Source of the DNA: Ralstonia mannitolilytica
GTDB lineage: Bacteria > Pseudomonadota > Gammaproteobacteria > Burkholderiales > Burkholderiaceae
Length of the DNA: 64,000 nucleotides
Direction: 5' to 3'
NCBI RefSeq assembly: GCF_905397375.1
Contig: NZ_CAJPVG010000001.1
Coordinates: 1,054,001 to 1,118,000, forward strand
This document shows positions 8,943-18,107 of the stretch, piece after piece (the first letter of the stretch is position 1; every line of letters begins with the position of its first letter). The notes under the pieces are model-generated. The model was not told the DNA's origin, did no database searches, and saw nothing but the letters and a program-made list of their open reading frames with translations. A program made the position numbers and the translations under genes.

Positions 8943-10514
8943 ATGACGACAGGTCGATGCGCCGGCCGCCCAGCGCACGGCGGGCGGGCGCGATATGCCG
9001 CGCTGCTGGCGGCGCTCGCGCTGGCCGCCTGCGCGGTCGGGCCCGATTACCGTGCGCCGCAACTCGGCGGCACCGAAGCTCCGCAAGGCTGGCACGCCAC
9101 GCTGCCGCACCACGGCAGCCGTATGGCGCTGGCGCGCTGGTGGGAGCAGTTTCGCGATCCGGTGCTGACCCGGCTCGTCGAGCAGGCCGACGCGACGAGC
9201 CCGACGCTGGCCCAGGCGGTCGGTCGCGTGCGCGAGGCGCGGGCAAGCGTTTCAAGCAGCCATGCGGCACTGTTGCCGCAGCTCAAAGGCACCGGCTCGG
9301 CAACGCGTCAGGGCGGGTTTGGCAGCAGCCAGTTTGGCGGGGCGTCCGGCTTTGGCGGGGTGCCCGCCGGCACGCTCGGGCCGACGCCCGGCCTGGGCAC
9401 CATCACGACGCTGGCCGCCCAGTCCGACGCCTCCTGGGAGATCGACCTCTTTGGCGGCAAGCAGCGCAGCCTGGAAGGCGCAGACGCTCGCTTGAGCGCG
9501 GCCGAGGCAGATTGGCACGACGCGCGCGTATCGCTTGCCGCAGAAGTCGCCAACACCTACCTTCAGCAGCGCGAGTGCGAGGCGCTCGTCGAGATCGGCG
9601 CTGCGACGCTCGCTTCACGGCAGGAGACGCTGCAACTCACCGAGCGGAAATTTCACGCGGGCTTCGTCACCCCCGCCGATCACGCACAGGCGCAAGCCAC
9701 CGTGGGCGATGCCATCAACGCCCTGGAAGCGCAGCGCGCGCAATGCGCCCAGGGTATCGACAAGCTCGTCACCCTGACTGGCGTCGACCACGACACGTTG
9801 AACGGCCTGCTCGCCCAGGCCGGTGCGCAGATTCCCGCCCCGCCCGATGCCGGCGTGCCGGAGGTGCCGGCGCGGGTGCTGTCGCAACGGCCCGATGTGT
9901 CGTCCGCCGAGCGCGCGCTGGCCGGTGCCAGCGCAGACATTGGCGTGGCGGTCGCCAGCCGGTTGCCGTCGATCACGCTGGCCGGTTCCATCGGCATCAA
10001 TTCCTTTCGCTTCAGCGGCCAGTCGGTGACGACGAAATCGTGGTCGTTCGGGCCGTCGGTGTCGCTGCCCATCTTTGATGGCGGTGCCGGCGCCGCGCGC
10101 GTCGAAACCGCCCGTGCCCGCTACGACCAGGCGCTGGCAAGCTACCGCGCCAAGGTCCGCCAGGCGGTGCAGGAAGTGGAAGACGCGCTGGTGCGCCTGG
10201 ATGCCGCCGAGCGCCGCCTCGATGCCGCCACGAAGGCCGATGCGCAATACGCGAAGGTGCTCGAGGCCGCCAATGCCCGCTATCGGCTGGGCGCGGGCAG
10301 CCTGCTGCAGCTGGAGGATGTGCGCCGCATGGCGTTGCAGGCTTCGCAATCGCTGGCGGCCGTCAGGCTTGAGCGCGCGCAGGCGTGGGTCGCGCTCTAC
10401 AAGGCCGTGGGCGGCGGCTGGCGCGAAGACGACGTCGCCGGCGCGCTACCGGATTCCACTCATGCTCCCGCGTCTGCCGCACAGGGCGGCGCGCCCACCG
10501 GAAACGCTTCATGA
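8943..10514 (+). CDS. NodT-family outer-membrane efflux lipoprotein
   Basis: This 523-residue TolC-like channel carries a lipoprotein signal (LALAAC). The mature start C-A-V-G-P-D-Y is the classic CxxGPDY opening of NodT factors. The two OEP repeats follow, with WEIDLFGGKQRS and the second-repeat DVSSAERALAGASADIGVA. Such proteins form the outer-membrane exit duct of a tripartite RND pump. The stop codon overlaps the start of the fusion-protein gene (ATGA), so the two are translationally coupled. The C-terminus is extended and Ala/Pro-rich. Confidence 0.92.
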   Translation: MTTGRCAGRPAHGGRARYAALLAALALAACAVGPDYRAPQLGGTEAPQGWHATLPHHGSRMALARWWEQFRDPVLTRLVEQADATSPTLAQAVGRVREARASVSSSHAALLPQLKGTGSATRQGGFGSSQFGGASGFGGVPAGTLGPTPGLGTITTLAAQSDASWEIDLFGGKQRSLEGADARLSAAEADWHDARVSLAAEVANTYLQQRECEALVEIGAATLASRQETLQLTERKFHAGFVTPADHAQAQATVGDAINALEAQRAQCAQGIDKLVTLTGVDHDTLNGLLAQAGAQIPAPPDAGVPEVPARVLSQRPDVSSAERALAGASADIGVAVASRLPSITLAGSIGINSFRFSGQSVTTKSWSFGPSVSLPIFDGGAGAARVETARARYDQALASYRAKVRQAVQEVEDALVRLDAAERRLDAATKADAQYAKVLEAANARYRLGAGSLLQLEDVRRMALQASQSLAAVRLERAQAWVALYKAVGGGWREDDVAGALPDSTHAPASAAQGGAPTGNAS

Positions 10515-11653
10515 CAGGACAACGTGTTTGGATGGCCGGCCTCGCCATGGTGCTGGCCAGCATGCTGGCGGCATGCGGAAAGCCCGCGGCGCAGCACCAG
10601 AACAAGCAGCAGGCCGCCAAGCCCGCGCTGGCCGTCAACGTGGTGCATCTGGTGCAGCGCGTGTGGCCACGTATCGCCACGGCCAGCGGGGCGGTCCAAC
10701 CGTGGCAGGAGGCCAGTGTCGGCGCCGAGGTCAATGGGCTGAAGCTGGCCGAAGTGCTCGTCAACGTCGGGGATGTGGTCAAGCAGGGCCAGTTGCTCGC
10801 TCGCCTGTCGGATGAGACCGTGCGCGCCGATGTGGCCGCGCAACGCGCCACGCTCGTCGAGGCCGAAGCGTCGGCCGCACAGGCGGCCGGTGAGGCGCGC
10901 CGTGCGCATGAGCTCGACAAGAGCGGCGCCATCAGCCAGCAGGATCTGATCCAGTACGACACGCAGGCCAAGACGGCGGCCGCCAAGCTGGCTGCCGCAC
11001 GCGCGCAGTTCGACAGCCAGCAACTGCGCCTGCGTTACACGCGCGTGGTGGCGCCCGACGATGGCGTGATCAGCGCGCGCTCTGCCACCGTGGGCGCGGT
11101 GGTGTCGTCGGGTACGGAACTGTTCAAGCTGATCCGCAAGAACCGCCTCGAATGGCGCGCCGAGATGCATGGCGAGGTGCTGCCGCGCATCCAGCCCGGC
11201 CAGGCCGTGCGGCTGCGCCGCATGGATGGCGGTGTGGTCGAGGGGCGTGTGCGCCAGGTTGCGCCCACGGTGGATGCCAGCACGCGCAATGGCCTCGTCT
11301 ACGTCGACCTGCCCGCGCAGGCCGCGGCGTCTGGCGTCAAGGCTGGCATGTACCTGTCGGGCGACGTGCTGCTGGGCGACGCGCCGGCTGCGACGCTGCC
11401 GGAGTCGGCCGTGTTCTCGCGCGACGGCTACGACTACGTGATGGCGCTTGTTGCACAAAACCGCGTCCGCCAGACCAAGGTGACGGTGGGCCGCCGCCAG
11501 GACGGGCAGGTCGAGATCGTGCAGGGCATTGGGCCGAACGATGGCGTGGTGGCCGCAGGCGCCGCCTTCCTGAGCGATGGCGACACGGTGCGTGTGGCGG
11601 ACGCCAGTGCTGCGGCGTCCGCGGCATCGGCGCCCGCAGGAGCCCGGCGATGA
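10511..11653 (+). CDS. RND efflux periplasmic membrane-fusion protein
   Basis: This 380-residue adaptor links the pump at 11650 to the NodT channel. It has its own lipobox (MLAAC), a split lipoyl domain (GAEVNGLKLAEVLVNVGDVVKQGQLLARL), an alpha-hairpin (about residues 105-160) and the beta-barrel section with RYTRVVAPDDGVISARSATVG. These are standard HlyD/AcrA features. Its ATG overlaps the upstream stop and its TGA overlaps the RND start, so all three genes form one coupled operon. No regulator gene is adjacent, so the inducer cannot be guessed. Confidence 0.93.
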   Translation: MTGQRVWMAGLAMVLASMLAACGKPAAQHQNKQQAAKPALAVNVVHLVQRVWPRIATASGAVQPWQEASVGAEVNGLKLAEVLVNVGDVVKQGQLLARLSDETVRADVAAQRATLVEAEASAAQAAGEARRAHELDKSGAISQQDLIQYDTQAKTAAAKLAAARAQFDSQQLRLRYTRVVAPDDGVISARSATVGAVVSSGTELFKLIRKNRLEWRAEMHGEVLPRIQPGQAVRLRRMDGGVVEGRVRQVAPTVDASTRNGLVYVDLPAQAAASGVKAGMYLSGDVLLGDAPAATLPESAVFSRDGYDYVMALVAQNRVRQTKVTVGRRQDGQVEIVQGIGPNDGVVAAGAAFLSDGDTVRVADASAAASAASAPAGARR

Positions 11654-14600
11654 ACTTTTCCGCGTGGGCGATCCGCAAGCCGATTCCGTCGATCCTGCTG
11701 TTCATCCTGATCACGGTGGCGGGGCTGGTGTCGTTCAAGATGCTGTCGATCCAGAATTTTCCGGACATCGACTTCCCAGCCGTGTCGGTCACGGCCACGC
11801 TGCCGGGCGCCACGCCCACGCAGATGGAGACCGAGGTCACGCGCAAGATCGAGGACAGCATCGCCAGCATCGGCGCCATCAAGCACATCACTTCGACCAT
11901 CAACGACGGCAACTCGACCACGATGGTCGAGTTCCAGCTCGAAAAGGATGTGCAGGAGGCCGTGAACGACGTGCGCGATGCGGTGAGCCGCATCCGCGCG
12001 CAGTTGCCGTCCGACGTGCAGGAACCCGTCATCTCGCGGGTGACGTTTGCCAGCCTGCCCGTGCTGACCTACGCCGTGAATGCGCCGGACATGGACCCGG
12101 AAGACCTCTCCTGGTTCGTCGACAACACGGTCAACAAGCGCCTGCTGTCGGTGCATGGCGTGGCGAAGGTCACGCGCCAGGGCGGCGTGGACCGCGAAGT
12201 GCGCGTACAGCTCGACCCCGTGCGCCTGCAGGCCCTGAACGTGACGGCCGCCGAGGTCAGCACGCAGGTGCGCGGCATGCAGCAGGAGGCGCCGGGTGGG
12301 CGCGGCAACATCGGCGGGCAGGAGCAGGCCGTGCGCACGCTGGGCACTGTGAAGAGCGCCCGCGAGCTCGCGCAGATGGACATCCCGCTGTCCGACGGCC
12401 GGCGCATTCGCCTCTCGGATGTGGCCGACGTGCGCGACACCGCCGCCGAGCCGCGCCAGATGGCCCTGCTCGACGGCAAGCCGGTGGTGAGCTTCCAGGT
12501 GTTCCGCTCGCGCGGCGCGAGCGAGATCTCGGTCGCCAAGGGCGTACGCGACGCACTGGCCAGGCTGCAGGCCGAACGCCCCAACGTGCAGGTGACTGAG
12601 GTCTACAACATGGTCAAGCCGGTGTCCGATGCGTACACCGCATCGATGCACGCGCTGTACGAAGGCGCCATCCTGGCCGTGCTGGTGGTGTGGCTGTTCC
12701 TGCGCGACTGGCGCGCGACGTTCGTGTCGGCGGTGGCGCTGCCGCTGTCGATCATCCCGACGTTCGCCGCCATGGACATGCTGGGCTTCACGCTCAACGG
12801 CATCACGCTGCTCGCGCTGACGCTGGTCGTCGGCATTCTGGTCGACGATGCCATCGTGGAGGTCGAAAACATCGTGCGCCACCTGCGCAACGGCAAGAAG
12901 CCCCTCGAAGCGGCCATGGAGGCGGCGCAGGAAATCGGCCTGGCGGTGATTGCGACCTCGCTCACGCTGGTGGCGGTGTTCCTGCCGACGGCCTTCATGG
13001 GCGGCATCTCGGGCAAATTCTTCAAGCAGTTCGGATGGACGGCGTCGCTGGCGGTGCTGGCCTCGCTGCTGGTGGCGCGGCTGCTCACCCCGATGATGGC
13101 CGCCTACCTGCTCAAGCCGCAGGCCGAGCCGAACCGCGATAGCTGGATCATGACGCGCTATCTGCGCGCGGCGCGCTGGTGCCTCGTCCACCCGTGGAAG
13201 ACGGGCGGCATGGCGGCGGCGTTCTTCGTTGTGTCGGTCGCCATCATCGGGCTGATTCCAGCGACGTTCCTGCCGCCCGAAGACTGGGCGCAGCTGCAGA
13301 TGACGGTGGAAAGCCCGCCCGGCAGCACCATCGCGCAAACGCGCGACAACACCGAACGCGTACGCAGGATCATCATGCAGCACAAGGAAGTGCGACGCGT
13401 GTACACCGCCATCGGCTCCGGCGTGATGGCCGGTGTGCCGGGCTCGAGCGGCGGCGAAGTCCGCACCGGCACGCTGACGATCTCGCTGACGGACCGGCAC
13501 GAGCGCCACATCAGGCAGCAGGACGTGCAGCGCCAGCTGCGCGAGATGCTCGAGGGCGTACCCGGCGTGCGTATCTCATTCGGCGCGGTCGGTTCCGGCG
13601 AACAGCTGCAGGTCGTGCTGGCCGGCGACGACCCGGTCACGCTGCAGCAGGCCGCGCGCGATGTCATGCGCGACTTGCGCACCGTGCCGGGGCTGGGTGC
13701 CGTCACCTCATCCGCGAGCCTGCTGCGGCCCGAAATCGTCATCCGCCCCGACTTTGCGCGCGCGGCACAGCAAGGCGTGACCGCCGCGGCGATTGGCCAG
13801 GCCGTGCGCGTGGCCACCGCCGGCGACTACGACGTCAACCTGCCCAAGCTGAACCTGCCAGAGCGGCAGGTGTACATCCGCGTGGAGCTCGACCCGAAGG
13901 CGCGCAACCAGATCGATACGATCCGGCAGTTGCGCGTGCCGGGGCGCAACGGCGCGGTGCCGCTGGAGAACATCGCCGACATTTCCATCGCCAGCGGCCC
14001 CGCGCAGATCGACCGCTACGACCGCAGCCGCAATGTCACCATCAACGTGGGGCTGGAGGGGCGCGCGCTCGGCGACACCAACGAGGCCGTGGAGGCGCTG
14101 CCCTCCATCAAGAACCTGCCCGCAGGCGTGCACCGCATTGCCGCCGGCGATGTCGAGGGCATGCAGGAGCTGTTCGGCAGCTTCTTCCTCGCCATGTTTG
14201 CCGGCGTGCTGTGCGTGTATGCGGTGCTGGTGCTGCTGTTCCACGACTTCACGCAGCCGGTGACGATCCTGGCGGCGCTGCCGCTGTCGGTGGGCGGAGC
14301 GTTCGGGCTCTTGGCGCTGTTCGGTTTCAGCTTGTCGTTGCCGGCGTTGATCGGCTTGCTGATGCTGATGGGCATCGTCACCAAGAACTCGATCCTGCTG
14401 GTCGAATACGCCATCGTTGCGCGGCGCGATCTCGGCATGTCGCGCACCGAGGCGATCATCGACGCCTGCCACAAGCGCGCCCGCCCCATCGTCATGACCA
14501 CGGTGGCCATGACGGCGGGCATGGTGCCGATGGCGCTCGGCTTGGAAGGCGATGCCGGCTTCCGCGCACCGATGGCCGTGGCGGTGATCGGCGGTCTGCT

Positions 14601-14745
14601 GACTTCCACGCTGCTGAGCCTGCTCGTGGTGCCGGTGGTGTTCGAGAAGGTGGACGACTTCAAAGAGTGGGCGTTGCGCAAGTTCCGCGGCGTGCGCCAT
14701 CACGGGAACCGGGCGGAGGCCGCGTCGGAGCATGGCCCGCGCTAG
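11650..14745 (+). CDS. RND-superfamily efflux pump, HAE1-type inner-membrane transporter
   Basis: This 1031-residue proton-antiport pump has two halves of six helices with large periplasmic loops, the normal AcrB/MdtB length. The proton-relay residues are intact: Asp399-Asp400 in GILVDDAIV (TM4) and Lys912 in GIVTKNSILLVEYA (TM10). The N-terminus (AIRKPIPSILLFI) and FPDIDFPAVSV are typical of the subgroup that pairs with NodT channels. Translation is coupled to the fusion protein by ATGA overlap. Exported compounds are not predictable; family members expel drugs, solvents or metabolites such as aromatic acids. Confidence 0.95.
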   Translation: MNFSAWAIRKPIPSILLFILITVAGLVSFKMLSIQNFPDIDFPAVSVTATLPGATPTQMETEVTRKIEDSIASIGAIKHITSTINDGNSTTMVEFQLEKDVQEAVNDVRDAVSRIRAQLPSDVQEPVISRVTFASLPVLTYAVNAPDMDPEDLSWFVDNTVNKRLLSVHGVAKVTRQGGVDREVRVQLDPVRLQALNVTAAEVSTQVRGMQQEAPGGRGNIGGQEQAVRTLGTVKSARELAQMDIPLSDGRRIRLSDVADVRDTAAEPRQMALLDGKPVVSFQVFRSRGASEISVAKGVRDALARLQAERPNVQVTEVYNMVKPVSDAYTASMHALYEGAILAVLVVWLFLRDWRATFVSAVALPLSIIPTFAAMDMLGFTLNGITLLALTLVVGILVDDAIVEVENIVRHLRNGKKPLEAAMEAAQEIGLAVIATSLTLVAVFLPTAFMGGISGKFFKQFGWTASLAVLASLLVARLLTPMMAAYLLKPQAEPNRDSWIMTRYLRAARWCLVHPWKTGGMAAAFFVVSVAIIGLIPATFLPPEDWAQLQMTVESPPGSTIAQTRDNTERVRRIIMQHKEVRRVYTAIGSGVMAGVPGSSGGEVRTGTLTISLTDRHERHIRQQDVQRQLREMLEGVPGVRISFGAVGSGEQLQVVLAGDDPVTLQQAARDVMRDLRTVPGLGAVTSSASLLRPEIVIRPDFARAAQQGVTAAAIGQAVRVATAGDYDVNLPKLNLPERQVYIRVELDPKARNQIDTIRQLRVPGRNGAVPLENIADISIASGPAQIDRYDRSRNVTINVGLEGRALGDTNEAVEALPSIKNLPAGVHRIAAGDVEGMQELFGSFFLAMFAGVLCVYAVLVLLFHDFTQPVTILAALPLSVGGAFGLLALFGFSLSLPALIGLLMLMGIVTKNSILLVEYAIVARRDLGMSRTEAIIDACHKRARPIVMTTVAMTAGMVPMALGLEGDAGFRAPMAVAVIGGLLTSTLLSLLVVPVVFEKVDDFKEWALRKFRGVRHHGNRAEAASEHGPR

Positions 14746-14793
14746 GTGTAGCATCGGGCGGTCTGCCAACGTACCGCGCTGCGGAGACCGCCC

Positions 14794-15579
14794 ATGCCCG
14801 ATGCTGTGCTCTTCCAGACCGATGGCCCGGTCTGCACCATCCTGCTCAACCGGCCCGAATGCCGCAACGCGGTGGACGGGCCGACTGCTGCCGCGCTGCT
14901 CAATGCGTTCGAGCGTTTCGAAGCCGATGACGCGCTGCGTGTTGCCGTGCTTGGCGGCACTGGCGGCCACTTCTGTGCCGGCGCCGACCTGACGGCCATC
15001 GGCGACCCTTCCAGACGCAATCATCTCGATCCTGACGGCGGCATGCCCGGCCCGATGGGCCCTTCGCGCATGGCGCTGTCCAAGCCGCTCATCGCTGCGG
15101 TAAGCGGCTATGCCGTGGCGGGCGGGCTGGAACTTGCGCTGTTGGCCGACCTGCGCGTCATGGAGCGCGACGCCGTATTCGGCGTGTTCTGCCGCCGCTG
15201 GGGTGTGCCCCTTATCGACGGCGGTACGGTGCGCTTGCCGCGCATCATCGGCATGGGCCGAGCGTTGGACATGATCCTGACCGGCCGCGCCGTGTCTGCC
15301 GATGAAGCGCTGGCCATGGGTCTCGCCAATCGAGTGGTCGAGCCCGGGGGCGCGCTCGCTGCCGCCCAACAGCTCGCGCGGGACATCGCCGCCTTTCCGC
15401 AGCAGTGCATGTTGGCCGACCGGGCATCGGTATATGCGCAATGGGATCTGCCGCTGGCCGACGCATTGCGGCAGGAGGGCGTGCGCGGCGTACCGGTCGT
15501 GTTTGCCGAAGGCGTTGCGGGCGCCGCGCGCTTTGCGGGTGGCGCGGGCCGGCATGGCCGAGCAGAGCCTCCCATGTGA
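14794..15579 (+). CDS. Crotonase / enoyl-CoA hydratase family protein
   Basis: This 261-residue crotonase-fold enzyme would act on acyl-CoA thioesters. The oxyanion-hole segments are present (HFCAGADLTAIG near residue 59 and SGYAVAGGLELALLAD near residue 104). The first catalytic Glu position is kept (Glu113 in GLELA). The usual second Glu (FGxPE) is replaced by the FGVFCRRWGVP stretch near residues 129-138, so classical hydratase chemistry is doubtful; many annotated EchA-type proteins share this. It sits alone, 48 bp after the RND gene and just before a strong terminator, so it may be the last gene of that transcript. Confidence 0.85.
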   Translation: MPDAVLFQTDGPVCTILLNRPECRNAVDGPTAAALLNAFERFEADDALRVAVLGGTGGHFCAGADLTAIGDPSRRNHLDPDGGMPGPMGPSRMALSKPLIAAVSGYAVAGGLELALLADLRVMERDAVFGVFCRRWGVPLIDGGTVRLPRIIGMGRALDMILTGRAVSADEALAMGLANRVVEPGGALAAAQQLARDIAAFPQQCMLADRASVYAQWDLPLADALRQEGVRGVPVVFAEGVAGAARFAGGAGRHGRAEPPM

Positions 15580-15598
15580 GTGAGTGCACAAGGCAAAA

Positions 15599-15638
15599 CG
15601 CCAACCGGCGCAAGCCGGTTGGCGCTTTTTTTTTTTTT
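15599..15638 (+). terminator. Strong rho-independent terminator
   Basis: A perfect 11-bp stem (CGCCAACCGGC / GCCGGTTGGCG, loop GCAA) at 15599-15624 is followed by a run of 13 T at 15626-15638. It closes the efflux/crotonase transcript on the plus strand. The same hairpin could also serve the convergent metE gene, whose stop is at 15654, but on that strand the following T run is only four long. Confidence 0.9.
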
Positions 15639-15653
15639 GAGCCTTGCTGACGT

Positions 15654-17984
15654 TCAGGCCGTAGCGGTTTCGCCTTGGTCGGCCCTGCTGCCGGCATGCA
15701 GCACATTGGCATGCTTGGCGCGCAAGCGGCGCGTGGCTTCCACCATGCCTTGCAGTGCCGCTTCCACTTCCGGCCAGCCGCGCGTCTTCAGGCCGCAGTC
15801 GGGGTTGACCCACAGGCGTTGCACCGGCACAACCTGGGCGGCTTTGTCGAGCAACGCTTCCATTTCTTCCACACGCGGCACGCGGGGCGAGTGAATGTCG
15901 TACACGCCGGGGCCGATCTCGTTCGGGTACGCAAACTCGCCAAACGCGTCGAGCAGCTCCATGTTCGAGCGCGACGTTTCGATGGTGATCACGTCGGCAT
16001 CCATCGACGCGATGGCCGGCAGGATGTCGTTGAACTCCGAGTAGCACATGTGCGTGTGGATCTGCGTGTCGTTGCGCACGCCCGAGGCTGAGACGCGGAA
16101 CGCGCGCGCCGCCCATTCCAGGTAGCCCGGCACATCCGATGCGCGCAGCGGCAGCCCTTCGCGGAAGGCCGGCTCGTCGATCTGGATGGCGGCAATGCCG
16201 GCGGCTTCAAGGTCGCACACCTCGTCGCGCAGGGCCAGCGCGATCTGCAGCGCGGTCTGCTCGCGCGGCTGGTCGTCGCGCACGAACGACCATTGCAGCA
16301 TCGTCACCGGGCCGGTCAGCATGCCCTTCATCGGTTTGGCCGTGAGGCTTTGCGCATACTTGCTCCATTCGACCGTCATCGGCTCGGGGCGATAGACGTC
16401 GCCATAGATGACGGGTGGCTTCACGCAGCGCGAGCCGTAGCTCTGCACCCAGCCGTTGGCTGTGAAGGCGTAGCCCCAGAGGAGCTCGCCGAAGTACTCG
16501 ACCATGTCGTTGCGCTCGGCTTCGCCGTGCACGAGCATGTCGAGCCCCAGCGCTTCCTGGCGGCGCACGACGTCGGCAATCTCGGCGCGCATGCGTTCGA
16601 GGTAGTCCAGGGCGGGCAGTTCGCCGCGCTTGTGTTGCGCGCGTGCGTGGCGGATCTCCGGCGTCTGCGGGAACGAGCCGATCGTGGTGGTGGGCAGCAG
16701 CGGCAGCTTCAGGCGGGCCTGCTGGGCTTGAGCGCGAGCCGGGTAGGGTGCGCCGCGCTCGGCATCTTCGGGGCGGATGGCGGCCACGCGCTTCTTGACG
16801 CCGGCGTTGTGCACGCGGCGCGATTGGGCACGCGAGGCGATGGCGGCGCGGTTCTCGTCGAGCGCCGTCTGCACGGCCGCGGGCCCTTCAACCAGGGCGC
16901 GCTTGAGCACCGCCAGTTCATCCAGCTTCTGGCGCGCAAAGGCGAGCCAGCCCTTGAGCTCGTCGTCGAGCTTGGTTTCGGCCGACAGGTCGACCGGCAC
17001 GTGCAGCAGCGAGCAGCTCGGGGCAATCCACAGGCGATCGCCAAACGCTTCGGCCAGCGGCGTCAGGCGCTCGAGCACGCGTGCGAGGTCGGTACGCCAG
17101 ATGTTGCGGCCGTCCACCACGCCCACCGACAGGATCTTGTCGGCGGGCCACGGCGCGAAGCTGCCCAACTGTTCCGGTGCACGCACGAGGTCCAGGTGCA
17201 CGCCGGCCACGGGCAGCGACTTGATGAGCGCAGCATGATGCGAAGCGGCTTCGAAGTACGTGGCGAGCAGCAGCTTGGGGCCATGGGCGGCGGCCAGCGC
17301 CTTGTATGCCGGGCCAAATGCTTCCACCCAGGCATTCGGCAGGTCCAGCACGAGCGCGGGTTCGTCGATCTGCACCCACTCCACGTTCAGTGCGGCCAGG
17401 CGCTTGAGCGCGGCCGTGTAGGCCTGCAGCAGTTGCGGCAGCAGCGCGAGCTTGTCGGTCAGGCCATTGCGCGCCTTGGCCAGATGCAGGAACGTCACCG
17501 GGCCGATCAGCGCGACCTTCACGCGATGGCCGGCGGCCTGCGCCTCACGCACTTCGTCGAACAGCCATTCGGTGCCGGAGCCCCATTGCCGATCAAGCAG
17601 GTCGGGCGTGAGTTCCGGCACGAGGTAGTGGTAGTTGGTATCGAACCACTTGGTCATTTCCATGGCCGCGTGGTCGGCATTGCCGCGTGCAAGCACGAAC
17701 GATTGCGCCAGCGTCAGCTGTGCCGCGTCAAAGCCATAGCGCGTGGGAAGGGCGCCCAGCAGGGCCGCCGTCTGCAGCACCTGGTCGTACCAGGCGAAAT
17801 CGCCCACGGTCACGTAGTCGAGGCCGGCGTCGCGCTGGGCAGCCCAGTGGCGCTCACGCAGCGCACGGCCGGTGGCGCGCAGGTCGTCTTCGGACGAAGC
17901 GCCTTTCCAGAACGATTCGAGCGCGAATTTCAGTTCGCGTTGCGCGCCGATGCGCGGGTAGCCGAGGGTGTGGATGGTCGTCAT
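15654..17984 (-). CDS. metE: Cobalamin-independent methionine synthase
   Basis: This enzyme transfers a methyl group from 5-methyltetrahydropteroyltri-L-glutamate to homocysteine in the cytosol. The 776-residue protein covers both (beta/alpha)8 barrels, starting MTTIHTLGYPRIGAQRELKFALE. The C-terminal catalytic part has HGEAERNDMVEYFGELL, the zinc ligands of IHTHMCYSEF (His-x-Cys), and the later Cys in NPDCGLKTRGWPEV. The start is ATG 17984, where the conserved GYPRIG sequence begins six residues in; the 20 residues possible upstream are not family-like. It is divergent from metR with a MetR box between. Confidence 0.97.
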   Translation of the reverse strand: MTTIHTLGYPRIGAQRELKFALESFWKGASSEDDLRATGRALRERHWAAQRDAGLDYVTVGDFAWYDQVLQTAALLGALPTRYGFDAAQLTLAQSFVLARGNADHAAMEMTKWFDTNYHYLVPELTPDLLDRQWGSGTEWLFDEVREAQAAGHRVKVALIGPVTFLHLAKARNGLTDKLALLPQLLQAYTAALKRLAALNVEWVQIDEPALVLDLPNAWVEAFGPAYKALAAAHGPKLLLATYFEAASHHAALIKSLPVAGVHLDLVRAPEQLGSFAPWPADKILSVGVVDGRNIWRTDLARVLERLTPLAEAFGDRLWIAPSCSLLHVPVDLSAETKLDDELKGWLAFARQKLDELAVLKRALVEGPAAVQTALDENRAAIASRAQSRRVHNAGVKKRVAAIRPEDAERGAPYPARAQAQQARLKLPLLPTTTIGSFPQTPEIRHARAQHKRGELPALDYLERMRAEIADVVRRQEALGLDMLVHGEAERNDMVEYFGELLWGYAFTANGWVQSYGSRCVKPPVIYGDVYRPEPMTVEWSKYAQSLTAKPMKGMLTGPVTMLQWSFVRDDQPREQTALQIALALRDEVCDLEAAGIAAIQIDEPAFREGLPLRASDVPGYLEWAARAFRVSASGVRNDTQIHTHMCYSEFNDILPAIASMDADVITIETSRSNMELLDAFGEFAYPNEIGPGVYDIHSPRVPRVEEMEALLDKAAQVVPVQRLWVNPDCGLKTRGWPEVEAALQGMVEATRRLRAKHANVLHAGSRADQGETATA

Positions 17985-18073
17985 GTTGATCGCACAGAGA
18001 GGCAATGTGTTGCAGTCCTGCGATGATGGGCGACCCTCGATCATGAATCAAATGATATTATTTTCGGTATCTT

Positions 18074-18086
18074 TGAATAGGATTCA
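18074..18086. promoter_or_regulatory. MetR operator in the metE-metR divergent promoter
   Basis: The sequence TGAA-TAGGA-TTCA matches the established MetR recognition pattern TGAA-N5-TTCA exactly. It lies 22 bp upstream of the metR start and about 90 bp upstream of metE. A second TGAA-N5-TGA half-match lies at 18044-18055. The whole 123-bp gap is AT-rich compared with its surroundings. MetR with homocysteine would be expected to activate metE and repress itself here. Confidence 0.85.
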
Positions 18087-18107
18087 TATTTTGAGGCGCC
18101 TCGGAAC

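Noticed and set aside
13708..16116. An 800-codon open frame antisense to the RND pump and crotonase genes
   Set aside because: It is rich in Arg, His, Gln and Gly, crosses real gene boundaries and a terminator, and has no recognisable domain. It is the usual antisense shadow of high-GC coding sequence.
16293..18026. A 577-codon plus-strand frame over metE
   Set aside because: Antisense shadow of a clearly identified metE.
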